Positions 1 through 6,548 of a DNA stretch of 12,981 nucleotides are shown here, piece by piece. Made by a program: the position numbers and the translations under genes. The notes beneath the pieces are model-generated. The model was not told the origin of the DNA and did no database searches. It worked only from the letters and a program-made list of their open reading frames with translations. This DNA comes from an uncultured bacterium (GTDB lineage Bacteria > Planctomycetota > Phycisphaerae > Phycisphaerales > SM1A02): the NCBI GenBank assembly GCA_903918555.1, contig CAIXEV010000295.1, positions 1-12,981 of the forward strand, read 5' to 3'. Every line of letters starts with the position of its first letter. The stretch's first letter is position 1.

Positions 1-19
1 CGAGGATGGATGCGTGCAT
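1..19 (-). CDS. 5' end of a gene leaving the left edge of the window (product unknown)
   Basis: Only six codons (MHASIL) are inside the window, so no function can be given. The call rests on the start site: an ATG at 19-17 on the minus strand is preceded by a perfect AGGAGG seven bases upstream, the best ribosome binding site in the window. It follows the PEP-CTERM-like gene in the same direction, with about 220 bp of repeat-bearing spacer between them, so it may have its own promoter or be read through. Confidence 0.6.
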
Positions 20-26
20 GGCGGAA

Positions 27-32
27 CCTCCT
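27..32 (-). promoter_or_regulatory. Shine-Dalgarno AGGAGG of the left-edge gene
   Basis: A perfect AGGAGG on the minus strand, seven bases before the ATG at 19-17. It decides the start of the partial gene and argues against the rightward open frame that crosses the same bases. Confidence 0.65.
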
Positions 33-72
33 GTTCGACGATAGACGAGGTTCGCCCGTCGAAATGAACAAT

Positions 73-91
73 GCGCCGCTTCACGCGGCGC
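73..91 (-). terminator. Perfect 7-bp stem hairpin, possible terminator
   Basis: GCGCCGC and GCGGCGC form a perfect 7-bp stem around a 5-base loop. The hairpin lies downstream of the PEP-CTERM-like gene and upstream of the left-edge gene. On the minus strand it is followed by a mixed T-containing stretch, not a clean U tract, so a terminator role is only plausible. Confidence 0.35.
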
Positions 92-96
92 TTTGG

Positions 97-201
97 GTCG
101 AAGTGCTGGGGGTTGAAGTGCTCGGGGTCGAAGTGCTCGGGGTCGCAATGCTCGTGGTCGAAATGCGCGTGGTCGAAATGCTCGTGCTCGAAGTCCTGAC
201 G
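97..201. repeat. 15-bp tandem repeat, about seven units
   Basis: Seven consecutive 15-base units follow the pattern GTCGAAGTGCTCGGG, with one to several changes per unit; the last (187-201) is the most diverged. It lies in the spacer after the PEP-CTERM-like gene. Because 15 is a multiple of three, frames across it stay open on both strands: rightward it reads as Gly-Val-Glu-Val-Leu repeats, leftward as His-Phe-Asp repeats. Neither frame has a convincing start and ribosome binding site, so it is treated as non-coding. Confidence 0.85.
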
Positions 202-242
202 GACCCCTCGCGTGGGGCGATCTCCGTACCGCGACGCCGCGT

Positions 243-941
243 TCAGCTGCGGCGACGGCGCGCGCCGACGAGGCCGGCGAGGCCCATGATCACGGCCGCG
301 CCAGGAGTCGGAATCGCGGCGGTCGGGTCGATGATCTGATCCTGGAAGCTCGCGTTGCCGAGGCCGATCAGCTGCGAGCCGAATCCCGAGGTGTTCGCGG
401 CGGCCGCGAACAGCGTGTTGATGTTGCCGACGATCGCGGCCGCGAGCGCTGTGCCCTGGAGGTTGCCGGCCGCGAGGTTCAGGCTTGCGGCGGTGCCGTC
501 GTAGTCGTTCGCGATCTCCCACACCGCCACCTGGAACGCCGCGGCGAGATCGGCGTTCGCACCGTACTGCGCGCCACCTGCGGCGCTGAACATGCGGGCG
601 ATCGCGTCGGCGCGGGCCTGGCCCATCGCGGGGCCGGGAATCGGGACTTCGGCGACCGTCAGCACCTGATAGGTCTGCGCGGCGCCGTTGATGTAGATGT
701 TCTGGCTCAGCTCCGTGCAGAAGCTCTTCCAGCTGCCGTTGAGCGTGCCGCTGCTGCTGTTCGTGAGGTTCAGCATGATCTGGCCGGCGAAGACATTCTT
801 CACCGCGCCGCCCTGCGTGACGCTCACATTTCGGCCCGCGCCGACGCCGGTGCACTGCACCGTGACGAGATCCGCCGAGGCGGTGGCACCGAAGGAGGCT
901 GCGGAAAGGAATGCAACAACGGAAGCGTGGTTGAGGCGCAT
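243..941 (-). CDS. Secreted PEP-CTERM-like protein
   Basis: This is a 232-residue exported protein of unknown biochemical role. Residues 1-23 are a signal peptide ending ATASA before Asp24. The C-terminus is a sorting-type signal: IPTPGA at about 210-215, a short hydrophobic stretch, then ARRRRS. The middle carries a FCTEL motif (Cys75) and an AFQVAVWEIANDYDG segment (135-149); this pairing recalls PEP-CTERM proteins with a thioester-domain-like 'FC...W' layout, but no thioester is claimed. The chosen ATG (941-939) is followed at once by the signal peptide and preceded by AAAAGAGAAG; a longer in-frame extension to 1073 is Arg/Ser-rich, unlike an export signal. A 298-bp spacer upstream suggests its own promoter. 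It is likely anchored or processed at the envelope by an exosortase encoded elsewhere. Confidence 0.82.
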   Translation of the reverse strand: MRLNHASVVAFLSAASFGATASADLVTVQCTGVGAGRNVSVTQGGAVKNVFAGQIMLNLTNSSSGTLNGSWKSFCTELSQNIYINGAAQTYQVLTVAEVPIPGPAMGQARADAIARMFSAAGGAQYGANADLAAAFQVAVWEIANDYDGTAASLNLAAGNLQGTALAAAIVGNINTLFAAAANTSGFGSQLIGLGNASFQDQIIDPTAAIPTPGAAVIMGLAGLVGARRRRS

Positions 942-1239
942 GGTTCTTCTCTTTTCGTTTCTGGATGTGCGGTCGTCCCGAGCGGGACGCCGGCGTGACG
1001 CGCGCTCGGGCAACCCCGACTTGCTTCGCGTCACACCGATACTCTTGCCCAGATTCGAGGCGAGGCAAGTCAAGTGCCCGCATCAAGCCGCGTTCGTCGC
1101 ACGACTCTTCGTCATCGCCCGCACAATCGTTGCAACCGCTACAGACCGCGCAGATCCGTCAAACGCGACAACCGCTACAGACCGAACCATGCGGTCGCCG
1201 CGCTCCCGCGCATGAAGCGCAATCCACGCGCTCCGCGCG
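942..1239. other. 298-bp non-coding spacer upstream of the PEP-CTERM-like gene
   Basis: No supported gene. It contains the 5' leader and presumably the promoter of the gene at 243-941, a small hairpin GTCCC/GGGAC at 975-988, two exact 16-bp direct repeats (1133-1184) and a GC hairpin at the stop codon of the upstream membrane-protein gene. A TTGCCT ... GAGTAT pair near 1040-1066 on the minus strand could be a weak promoter, but neither box is good enough to call. The short open frames here are Arg-rich and lack ribosome binding sites. Confidence 0.6.
1133..1184. repeat. Pair of exact 16-bp direct repeats, 36 bp apart
   Basis: CAACCGCTACAGACCG occurs at 1133-1148 and again, identical, at 1169-1184. 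The bases between and beyond the copies do not match, so this is not simply a longer tandem duplication. The position, about 190-245 bases upstream of the PEP-CTERM-like start, would suit a pair of regulator-binding sites, but it may equally be a relic of slippage. Confidence 0.7.
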
Positions 1240-1240
1240 T
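1226..1240 (-). terminator. GC hairpin at the stop codon of the membrane-protein gene
   Basis: ACGCGC and GCGCGT make a perfect 6-bp stem with a 3-base loop that begins inside the TGA stop codon. It has no U tract after it, so it is at best a weak terminator or an mRNA 3'-end stabiliser. Confidence 0.25.
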
Positions 1241-2223
1241 CAGCTTCCGTAGCTGTCGAGCGTTTCCTGACCGTTGGACGGAATCACCCTCATCTCGCTC
1301 GCGCGCCACATCGCGTAGATGCCGACGATCGCGCCCGCGCCGACGAAGAGCGCGAGGAACGCGAGGAGCGTGCGACGGCGCATCACGCTCGGACGGATGA
1401 AGATCTCGCCCAAGAGCACCATGTACGGCAGCAGCGCCGCCGCATACCAGTAGCCCGAGGGGATCTCCGTCTGGTCGTAGGCGTGGCCCGACACCGCAAG
1501 AACGGCCGCGAACGCACCGAGCACGATCGGAGCGGCGACACCGCGCGGCGACGCGTCCACCGCGCGTGGCTCGGCGGCGCCCGCGTCGGCGGTCGTCTTG
1601 GCGCCTGCGCGCGCGCCGATCCACAGCAGCACGGCCACCGCGAACGAGGCTGCGCTCATCGCGCCGCTCATCACCGCGAGATACGCGTTCCCGCTCTCAC
1701 CCATGAGGAACGCAAGCGTGCCGAAGACAAGCCACGCCGCCCACAGCATCACGCCGCGGGCGTACGCGATGAAGCCGAACATGCCGGCCACGGCGAGGCC
1801 GCCGAGCACCAGCCGCATCTCGATCGATTCGCCGGGAAACCGCGCGAGCATCGCCACCGCAGCGGCCACCGCGAGGCCCGCCCCGATCCCGACCGTCGCG
1901 CGCGAGCCTTCGCCACCGGACCGCGCGGCCGCGATCAGCCACGCGACGGCGCCGAGCCCGATCGCGATCGTCGCGAGCCGGTGCCACTTCTCGAACGGCG
2001 CGTCGTCGCCCTCGATCGCGACGAACTGACGGACGATCGGCGTCCAGCCGAGCTCGGTCGTGAAGCTCGCGACAAACGCCGCCATCAGCGCGCATGCGAC
2101 GCCCGCCTCGGCGAGCACGCGGCGCTCGCGCAGCGGACGCACCGCGAATGGAAGCGCGATCACCGCCGCGATGACCGCGGGGATCACGATGACGCCGAGG
2201 ATGTACTGCGCGATCTCGCTCAT
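1240..2223 (-). CDS. Multi-pass integral membrane protein, function unknown
   Basis: This is a 327-residue protein that I do not recognise. Hydrophobic stretches suggest nine or ten membrane segments, roughly at 5-27, 38-58, 83-100, 110-127, 136-154, 157-175, 178-203, 230-247, 258-277 and 284-305. A polar Ala/Asp-rich loop lies at about 205-229. Possible conserved spots are FEKWHRLA (77-84) and GESGNAYLA (175-183) at membrane edges. There is no signal peptide beyond the first segment and no catalytic motif I can name. The ATG at 2223 follows TAGGAG with good spacing. It starts 40 bp after the YceI-like gene and is probably the last gene of the sialidase-YceI-membrane protein transcript. It could be a small-molecule transporter or a membrane partner of the YceI-like protein; both are guesses. 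Confidence 0.8.
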   Translation of the reverse strand: MSEIAQYILGVIVIPAVIAAVIALPFAVRPLRERRVLAEAGVACALMAAFVASFTTELGWTPIVRQFVAIEGDDAPFEKWHRLATIAIGLGAVAWLIAAARSGGEGSRATVGIGAGLAVAAAVAMLARFPGESIEMRLVLGGLAVAGMFGFIAYARGVMLWAAWLVFGTLAFLMGESGNAYLAVMSGAMSAASFAVAVLLWIGARAGAKTTADAGAAEPRAVDASPRGVAAPIVLGAFAAVLAVSGHAYDQTEIPSGYWYAAALLPYMVLLGEIFIRPSVMRRRTLLAFLALFVGAGAIVGIYAMWRASEMRVIPSNGQETLDSYGS

Positions 2224-2263
2224 AGAATGCTCCTACTGCTCAGATTCACGGCCGCGACGCGCG

Positions 2264-2920
2264 TCACTCCTTCGGCTTCGCGACATCTCCCTCGAGCGCG
2301 ATGACCATCTTCACCTCGTTGCCGAGCGCGCCCTTCGGCGCGTCGATGCCCCACTTCATGCCGTAGTCGGCGCGAAGAATCGTGAAGACGCACTCGAAGC
2401 CGACCTTCTGCCCGGTCGGGCCCTTGCCGACGCCGGTCACGGTGCAGTCGACCTCGATCGACTTCGTGACGCCGCGCAGCGTGAGGTCGCCAGTCACCGC
2501 GTAGCGGCGGTCGCCGAGCTTCTTCGCCGACTTCGACTTGAACGCGATCGTCGGGAACTCGGCCTGGTTGAAGAAGCTCGGCCCCTGCAGGTTGCCGTCG
2601 AGCTTCGCGCTTCCCGTGTCGACCTTGCTCACCTCCGCGACCACATCGAAACTCGGCGCGGCGCTGTCGTCGAGCGGCCACTGCACCGTGCCCGTCAGCT
2701 CGTTGAAGCGGCCCCAGAAGAACCCCGCGCCGAGGTGCTGCACGCGGAAGACCGCCATCGAATGCACGGGGTCGAGCGTCACCGTCGACGGCGCGACGGC
2801 GGCGGACGCAGGCGCCGGCGCGTCCTGCGCGGTTGCCGCAGGCGATGCCACTCCAAGAGAGGCGATGCCAAGAGAGGCGAGCGAGAGGACCGAGAGTGCG
2901 AGTGCGGCGCGGTGCTTCAT
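2264..2920 (-). CDS. YceI-like periplasmic lipid-binding protein
   Basis: This is a 218-residue exported protein of the YceI family, whose members fold as lipocalin-like barrels and bind polyisoprenoids or other amphiphiles. Residues 1-31 form a signal peptide with an internal ASLG repeat (encoded by near-repeated AGAGAGGCGATGCCA bases), followed by an Ala/Pro-rich linker to about 45. The family marks appear in order: DPVHSMAVFRVQHLG (50-64), LQGPSFFNQAEFPTIAFKS (111-129), GDLTLRGVTKSI (144-155) and ILRADYGMKWG (181-191). Length is normal for the family. The ATG follows AGGAG with six bases between. It lies 42 bp after the sialidase and 40 bp before the membrane-protein gene, all in one direction, consistent with one transcript. 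The ligand cannot be told from sequence. Confidence 0.92.
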   Translation of the reverse strand: MKHRAALALSVLSLASLGIASLGVASPAATAQDAPAPASAAVAPSTVTLDPVHSMAVFRVQHLGAGFFWGRFNELTGTVQWPLDDSAAPSFDVVAEVSKVDTGSAKLDGNLQGPSFFNQAEFPTIAFKSKSAKKLGDRRYAVTGDLTLRGVTKSIEVDCTVTGVGKGPTGQKVGFECVFTILRADYGMKWGIDAPKGALGNEVKMVIALEGDVAKPKE

Positions 2921-2962
2921 GGAATCTCCTGCGTGGTTGCGGCGAACGGTGCGCCGCGGCGC

Positions 2963-4153
2963 TCATCGTACAGGTGCGGACGGCGGAGACGGCGCCGCGG
3001 GGACGGCCACGCGACGAAAGACGATCCGCTTGTAGCCAGCGCCTTCGTAGAGGACGCCGACCTCGTCGCCGCCAAGCGCGACGGGCACGCTGTAGGCGAA
3101 GCCCTCGGGCTCGACGAGCAGCTTCTCAGGCCACGAGCGGCCCTCGTCGCGCGAGATCCACATCGTTCCCTTCGCGCGGCGCGTCTCGCTGTCGCACCCC
3201 GTGAAGACCACCACGCCCCCGCCGAGCGCAAGGACGCCGCCCATGCACTGCGGATCGGGCAGCTCGGGCACATCGGCAAGCTGCGTCCAGGTCGCGCCGC
3301 CGTCGTTCGAGACCGCGCTCGTGCGCCGCTTCGACCCGTGGTGCTGCCGCGCGTTCAGCACCACCGCCCCGTCGGCGCGCGCGAACATCTGCACTTCGTT
3401 ACCGAAACCCTTCGGCGGATTCGGCGCCACCGCGCCGGTCTTCCACGAATCGCCGCCGTCGTCGCTGTACGCGGCGTACACGCGCCAGCGGTCGTACGGA
3501 CCTTCGTTGAACGGCATCACCACGCGGCCCTTGTGCGCGCCGTGCGCCAGCTGGATCCCGACGCCCGGCCCGGTCGCCACGCTCGTCACGCCCGTCGCGC
3601 GCTTCACCTCGCGCGTCACCTCGCGCGGCGAGCTCCAGGTCGCGCCGCCGTCGTCGGAGTGCATGAGCATCGTGCGGCAGATCGTGTCCTTCGCGCCCGC
3701 GGCCGAGCCAGGCTGCGCGTCGTGGCCCTCCGTCACGCATCCCTCGCCGCAGCCTTCGGGATACGACTGGAACATGAGCAGCACGCGGCCCGCGTGCCTG
3801 CCTTCATGCAGCTCGACGACGCAGGGATTGTTGAGCGAGCGGCCCGGGAGATCGCAAAGCGCGCGCACCTCGCTCCAGCTCGCGCCGCCATCGTCGCTCG
3901 TGCGGAGCACGATGTCGTTCGCGCCGTTGTCCGAAAGCGTGCCGCGACCCTCGGCAAGCGCAAGGATGCGTCCCGCATGCGCGCCCTTCGCAAGGCTTGT
4001 GGCGGCGGGAATGCGATAGAACGGATATCCGCCCTCGCCGGCGACGAAGACAGGCGTCGCATCCGGCGCGATTCCGGCGGACGACGCCGTCGCGGAAGCG
4101 AACGCGCACGCGGCGCAGGCTGCAAGAACGCGGGACGCGAGTCGAATCGGCAT
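2963..4153 (-). CDS. Secreted sialidase (GH33-like, BNR/Asp-box repeats)
   Basis: This 396-residue exported enzyme probably removes terminal sialic acids, or a related nonulosonic acid, from glycans. Residues 1-26 are a signal peptide. Five Asp boxes (S-x-D-x-G-x-x-W form) mark a six-bladed propeller: SDDGGASW (86-93), SDDGGATW (166-173), SDDGGDSW (230-237), SNDGGATW (282-289) and SRDEGRSW (334-341). The catalytic set can be placed by family comparison: Arg47 in YRIP, acid/base Asp75 in SDNG, Glu253 in GNEVQ, Arg269 in LNAR, an Arg at 325/326 and nucleophile Tyr354 in FAYS. The enzyme therefore looks active. The ATG at 4153 has no clear Shine-Dalgarno, but a TG-C-TATTGA (-10-like) lies seven bases upstream, so the transcript may be leaderless. 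It is the first gene of the leftward sialidase-YceI-membrane set. A non-sialic-acid BNR exoglycosidase is the main alternative. Confidence 0.9.
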   Translation of the reverse strand: MPIRLASRVLAACAACAFASATASSAGIAPDATPVFVAGEGGYPFYRIPAATSLAKGAHAGRILALAEGRGTLSDNGANDIVLRTSDDGGASWSEVRALCDLPGRSLNNPCVVELHEGRHAGRVLLMFQSYPEGCGEGCVTEGHDAQPGSAAGAKDTICRTMLMHSDDGGATWSSPREVTREVKRATGVTSVATGPGVGIQLAHGAHKGRVVMPFNEGPYDRWRVYAAYSDDGGDSWKTGAVAPNPPKGFGNEVQMFARADGAVVLNARQHHGSKRRTSAVSNDGGATWTQLADVPELPDPQCMGGVLALGGGVVVFTGCDSETRRAKGTMWISRDEGRSWPEKLLVEPEGFAYSVPVALGGDEVGVLYEGAGYKRIVFRRVAVPAAPSPPSAPVR

Positions 4154-4160
4154 GCGCGCA

Positions 4161-4169
4161 TCAATAGCA
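4161..4169 (-). promoter_or_regulatory. Possible extended -10 element just before the sialidase start
   Basis: On the minus strand TG-C-TATTGA ends seven bases before the ATG. The hexamer matches the consensus at only three positions, but the TGn extension helps. No good -35 box is seen; the bases in that place are C-rich. If real, it would give a leaderless or near-leaderless mRNA, which fits the lack of a ribosome binding site. Confidence 0.25.
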
Positions 4170-4248
4170 CGGCGCGCGCCAGGCGGGAAGGTTGCTTGAG
4201 GAATCCACCGCGTTCGCTCGGAACGCCTTCGGTCTGGCTCGAGCGGAC

Positions 4249-4276
4249 TTGTCTTTCAACGCATGGCCTCTAGGGT
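4249..4276 (+). promoter_or_regulatory. Weak candidate promoter for the rightward PEP-CTERM-like gene
   Basis: TTGTCT (4249-4254) and TAGGGT (4271-4276) are 16 bases apart in the 193-bp divergent spacer, about 70 bases before the ATG at 4347. Each box matches consensus at only three or four positions. The rest of the spacer (4154-4346) shows nothing else I can name. Confidence 0.25.
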
Positions 4277-4346
4277 CGTCTCGACAACGCTGCAGCACCG
4301 CTCTGGAACGCGGCCTGGACGCAACAACCAAGAAGAGGAGCATGAC

Positions 4347-4973
4347 ATGTTTGACAAGAGGGGAATGGCAATCGGGATGACGACTCTTGCTGCGGCGGTG
4401 TTCGCAGGCTCGGCGGAGGCGTCGATCGTGAACTTCGTCAGCAATCCCGGCCTCGAGGGCCTCGGGGCCTTCGCGGGATCGATGGAGTGGACCGACGGCG
4501 GCGCAGGCAGCGGCTTGCTGCGCGTGACGCTCACGAACACCTCGCCCATCGCGAACGGCGGATACCTGACGGGCTTCGCGTTCCGCATGCTCTACAAGGA
4601 CCAGGTCAAGGTCGAGTACGCGAGCAGCCATCCGGGCTGGTCCGGAATCGCCGAGCCGGATTGCAATCCGTTCGGCGAGTTCGACTACGGCGCCGCGCTC
4701 GGCGGCAACTGGCTCGGCGGCGGCAGCCCGCTTGCGGGCATCGCCGTCGGCGCGACGAAGAGCTTCGACTTCGATGTGCACGGCTCGGCGGCGCTGCTCT
4801 CGACGCTGATCGCCCACGACTTCTTCGATGAGAGCGATGGCTACGGCTTCGTGGCGCGTTTCCGCGGCTTCGAGGACGGCGGCTCCGACAAGGTGCCCGC
4901 GTCGATGCCGGCGCCCGGCGCGCTCGCCGCGCTCGCGCTCGGCGCGCTCGGCTCGCGGCAGCGTCGCCGCTGA
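4347..4973 (+). CDS. Secreted PEP-CTERM-like protein
   Basis: This is a 208-residue exported protein of unknown role. Residues 1-26 form a signal peptide (MFDKRGMAIG, then an Ala-rich core ending AEAS). The C-terminus is a sorting-type signal: MPAPGA (187-192), an Ala/Leu stretch, then SRQRRR. The mature domain has a conserved-looking RFRGFEDGGSDKV stretch (171-183) just before the tail and is otherwise beta-rich and Gly-rich. The ATG at 4347 is chosen because AAGAGGAG lies six bases upstream and the signal peptide begins there; the frame is open back to 4263, but that stretch reads as non-hydrophobic residues. It is monocistronic: divergent from the sialidase and closed by a strong terminator. 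It ends with the same kind of signal as the protein at 243-941 but shows no obvious similarity to it in the body. Confidence 0.82.
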   Translation: MFDKRGMAIGMTTLAAAVFAGSAEASIVNFVSNPGLEGLGAFAGSMEWTDGGAGSGLLRVTLTNTSPIANGGYLTGFAFRMLYKDQVKVEYASSHPGWSGIAEPDCNPFGEFDYGAALGGNWLGGGSPLAGIAVGATKSFDFDVHGSAALLSTLIAHDFFDESDGYGFVARFRGFEDGGSDKVPASMPAPGALAALALGALGSRQRRR

Positions 4974-5029
4974 ACGCGACTGCTGATTCCGCGGACTTGC
5001 TTCCGCTTCCACATGTATCCACCACCTCG

Positions 5030-5069
5030 GCCCGCAGGGCGCTCCACAAGGGCGTCCTGCGGGCTTCTT
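5030..5069 (+). terminator. Strong intrinsic terminator after the PEP-CTERM-like gene
   Basis: GCCCGCAGG (5030-5038) pairs with CCTGCGGGC (5056-5064). Six further inner pairs, two of them G-U, extend the stem to 15 bp around a 5-base loop (CACAA). TTCTTC follows. It lies about 55 bases after the stop codon and inside the long upstream extension of the next open frame, which supports the later start of the hydrolase gene. Confidence 0.8.
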
Positions 5070-5110
5070 CGTGCAAAGGGCGGGAATTCGTGTTCCTGAC
5101 CCTGCAGCGG

Positions 5111-5140
5111 TTGAATCTGCTGCCGCATGCACGCGATACT
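5111..5140 (+). promoter_or_regulatory. Candidate promoter of the alpha/beta hydrolase gene
   Basis: TTGAAT (5111-5116) and GATACT (5135-5140) are 18 bases apart, each matching the sigma70-type consensus at four of six positions. The -10 box ends six bases before the ATG at 5147, so transcription would begin at or next to the start codon. This gives a leaderless mRNA, in line with the poor Shine-Dalgarno. Confidence 0.45.
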
Positions 5141-5146
5141 GAGCGG

Positions 5147-6508
5147 ATGGACTCACGGGCCCTCCTCCACGGTTTCGTCGGCGCGCTCGCGTCGGTCACA
5201 TGCTCCGTCGCCCTCGCCGACAACTCGCTGCCGGGGCCCTACCCCGTGTCGCAGCGCACCGTCACGGTCACGCGCTCGAACAACACGACCTTCTCCGCGC
5301 AGATCCGCTATCCCGCGACCTCGGCCGCCGCGAACGCGCCGTTCGCCGCAGCCGCCGGGCCCGCGCCCGCCGTCAGCTTCGGTCACGGCTTCCTCAGCGC
5401 GGTCGATCTCTACGACTCGACGATGGACCACCTCGCGAGCCACGGCTACATCGTGATCGCGACGACGAGCGAGGGCGGGTTCCTGCCGAATCACGCGAAC
5501 TTCGCGCTCGACATCCGCCAGTGCCTCACCTGGCTCGAGCAGCAGGACGCGCTCAAGTCGAGCTGGCTCTTCGGCGCGGTGAACCAAGACGCGTTCAGCG
5601 TGTCGGGTCACTCGATGGGCGGCGGCGCGGCGGCGCTCGCGGCCGGCGCCGACACGCGCATCAAGTGCCTCGCCACGCTCGCGGCGGCCGAGACGAATCC
5701 ATCCGCAGCGGCCGCGGCGGGCAATGTGCAGCGCCCCGCGCGCTTCATCGTCGGTTCGCAAGACACGATCGTCGCGCCCCCGACCACGCAGAACCAGTAC
5801 ACGGCGTGCGACGCGCCGCGGCAGTTCGTCACGATCACGGGCGGCTCGCACTGCGGCTTCGTCGACAGCGCGTTCATCGGCTGCGACTCGGGTGCGCTCG
5901 CGCGCGCCGACCAGCTGGCGAAGACCCGCGCGCTGCTCCTCGAGTTCTTCGACACGCATCTGCGCGGCGATGCGATCGACTACGCGGCCGTCTGGGGCGC
6001 GGCCGCGCCCGTCGCCGGCACCACCGCCACCCGCGACGCGCGCACGACCGCGTCGCTCGCGAGCGGCTCGCTCCGCGGCGCGGCGGGCACGCAGCTCACG
6101 ACCACGCTCACCGTCACGAACGCAGGGCCCGACGCGACCGCGATCCGCCCGCGCGCGAGCGCCGCGGCGTTCGCTGTGTCGTTTGATCCGGCGCAAAGCA
6201 CCGTGCTCGCGGCGGGCGCGAGCGCGAGCTTCACCGTGCGCGTCGCCTCGCCTTCGGCCGCATCGGGCACCACGACGATCGACGCCGTGCGCATCCGCGA
6301 CGGCGCGGGCGCTGCGCTCACGCTCAACGCGACCTTCACGCCTGCGGCAGACCCCGCCGACCTCGACGGCAACGGCTCGGTCGGCGGCGGCGACCTCGCG
6401 ATCCTGCTCAACGCGTGGGGCGCGTGCAGCGCCTGCGCGGCCGACATCGACGGCAACGGCGAAGTCAACGGCGCCGACCTCGCGACCTTGCTCTCAAGCT
6501 GGGGCTGA
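5147..6508 (+). CDS. Secreted chlorophyllase/cutinase-like alpha/beta hydrolase with dockerin-like tail
   Basis: This is a 453-residue exported esterase-like enzyme. Residues 1-24 are a signal peptide ending VALA. The catalytic domain spans about 25-273: an oxyanion-side FGHGF (78-82), HLASHGYIVIATTSEGG (95-111), nucleophile Ser156 in GHSMGGG, acid Asp206 in GSQDTIVAP, and His235 in GGSHCGF. The HGF plus ASHG pattern recalls chlorophyllases and dienelactone hydrolases, while GHSMGGG and the DTIVAP loop recall bacterial cutinases and polyester hydrolases; the substrate is open. Residues about 295-400 look like a beta-sandwich domain. Two calcium-loop dockerin-like repeats, DLDGNGSVGGGDL (405-417) and DIDGNGEVNGADL (433-445), each end in a Trp-Gly (AWG, SWG) and are joined by a CSAC linker; in planctomycetes such tails are common and do not imply a cellulosome. 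The ATG at 5147 is preferred over 4997 because the signal peptide starts there and a terminator lies in the extension. Confidence 0.88.
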   Translation: MDSRALLHGFVGALASVTCSVALADNSLPGPYPVSQRTVTVTRSNNTTFSAQIRYPATSAAANAPFAAAAGPAPAVSFGHGFLSAVDLYDSTMDHLASHGYIVIATTSEGGFLPNHANFALDIRQCLTWLEQQDALKSSWLFGAVNQDAFSVSGHSMGGGAAALAAGADTRIKCLATLAAAETNPSAAAAAGNVQRPARFIVGSQDTIVAPPTTQNQYTACDAPRQFVTITGGSHCGFVDSAFIGCDSGALARADQLAKTRALLLEFFDTHLRGDAIDYAAVWGAAAPVAGTTATRDARTTASLASGSLRGAAGTQLTTTLTVTNAGPDATAIRPRASAAAFAVSFDPAQSTVLAAGASASFTVRVASPSAASGTTTIDAVRIRDGAGAALTLNATFTPAADPADLDGNGSVGGGDLAILLNAWGACSACAADIDGNGEVNGADLATLLSSWG

Positions 6509-6548
6509 ACGCAGGCGACTGCGCTCGTGCTTGTGTGACGGTGGATTT

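Noticed and set aside
10..339. Rightward 109-codon frame with Gly-Val-Glu-Val-Leu repeats
   Set aside because: It is a by-product of the 15-bp tandem repeat, has no ribosome binding site, and overlaps the strong leftward AGGAGG start and the end of the PEP-CTERM-like gene.
2060..4273. Rightward 737-codon open frame
   Set aside because: It is a low-complexity Arg/Ala/His shadow opposite the YceI-like and sialidase genes, with no motif and no start signal.
5147..6508. Cellulosome component, suggested by the dockerin-like tail
   Set aside because: No cohesin or scaffoldin is present, and similar paired repeats are widespread at the ends of planctomycete secreted proteins.
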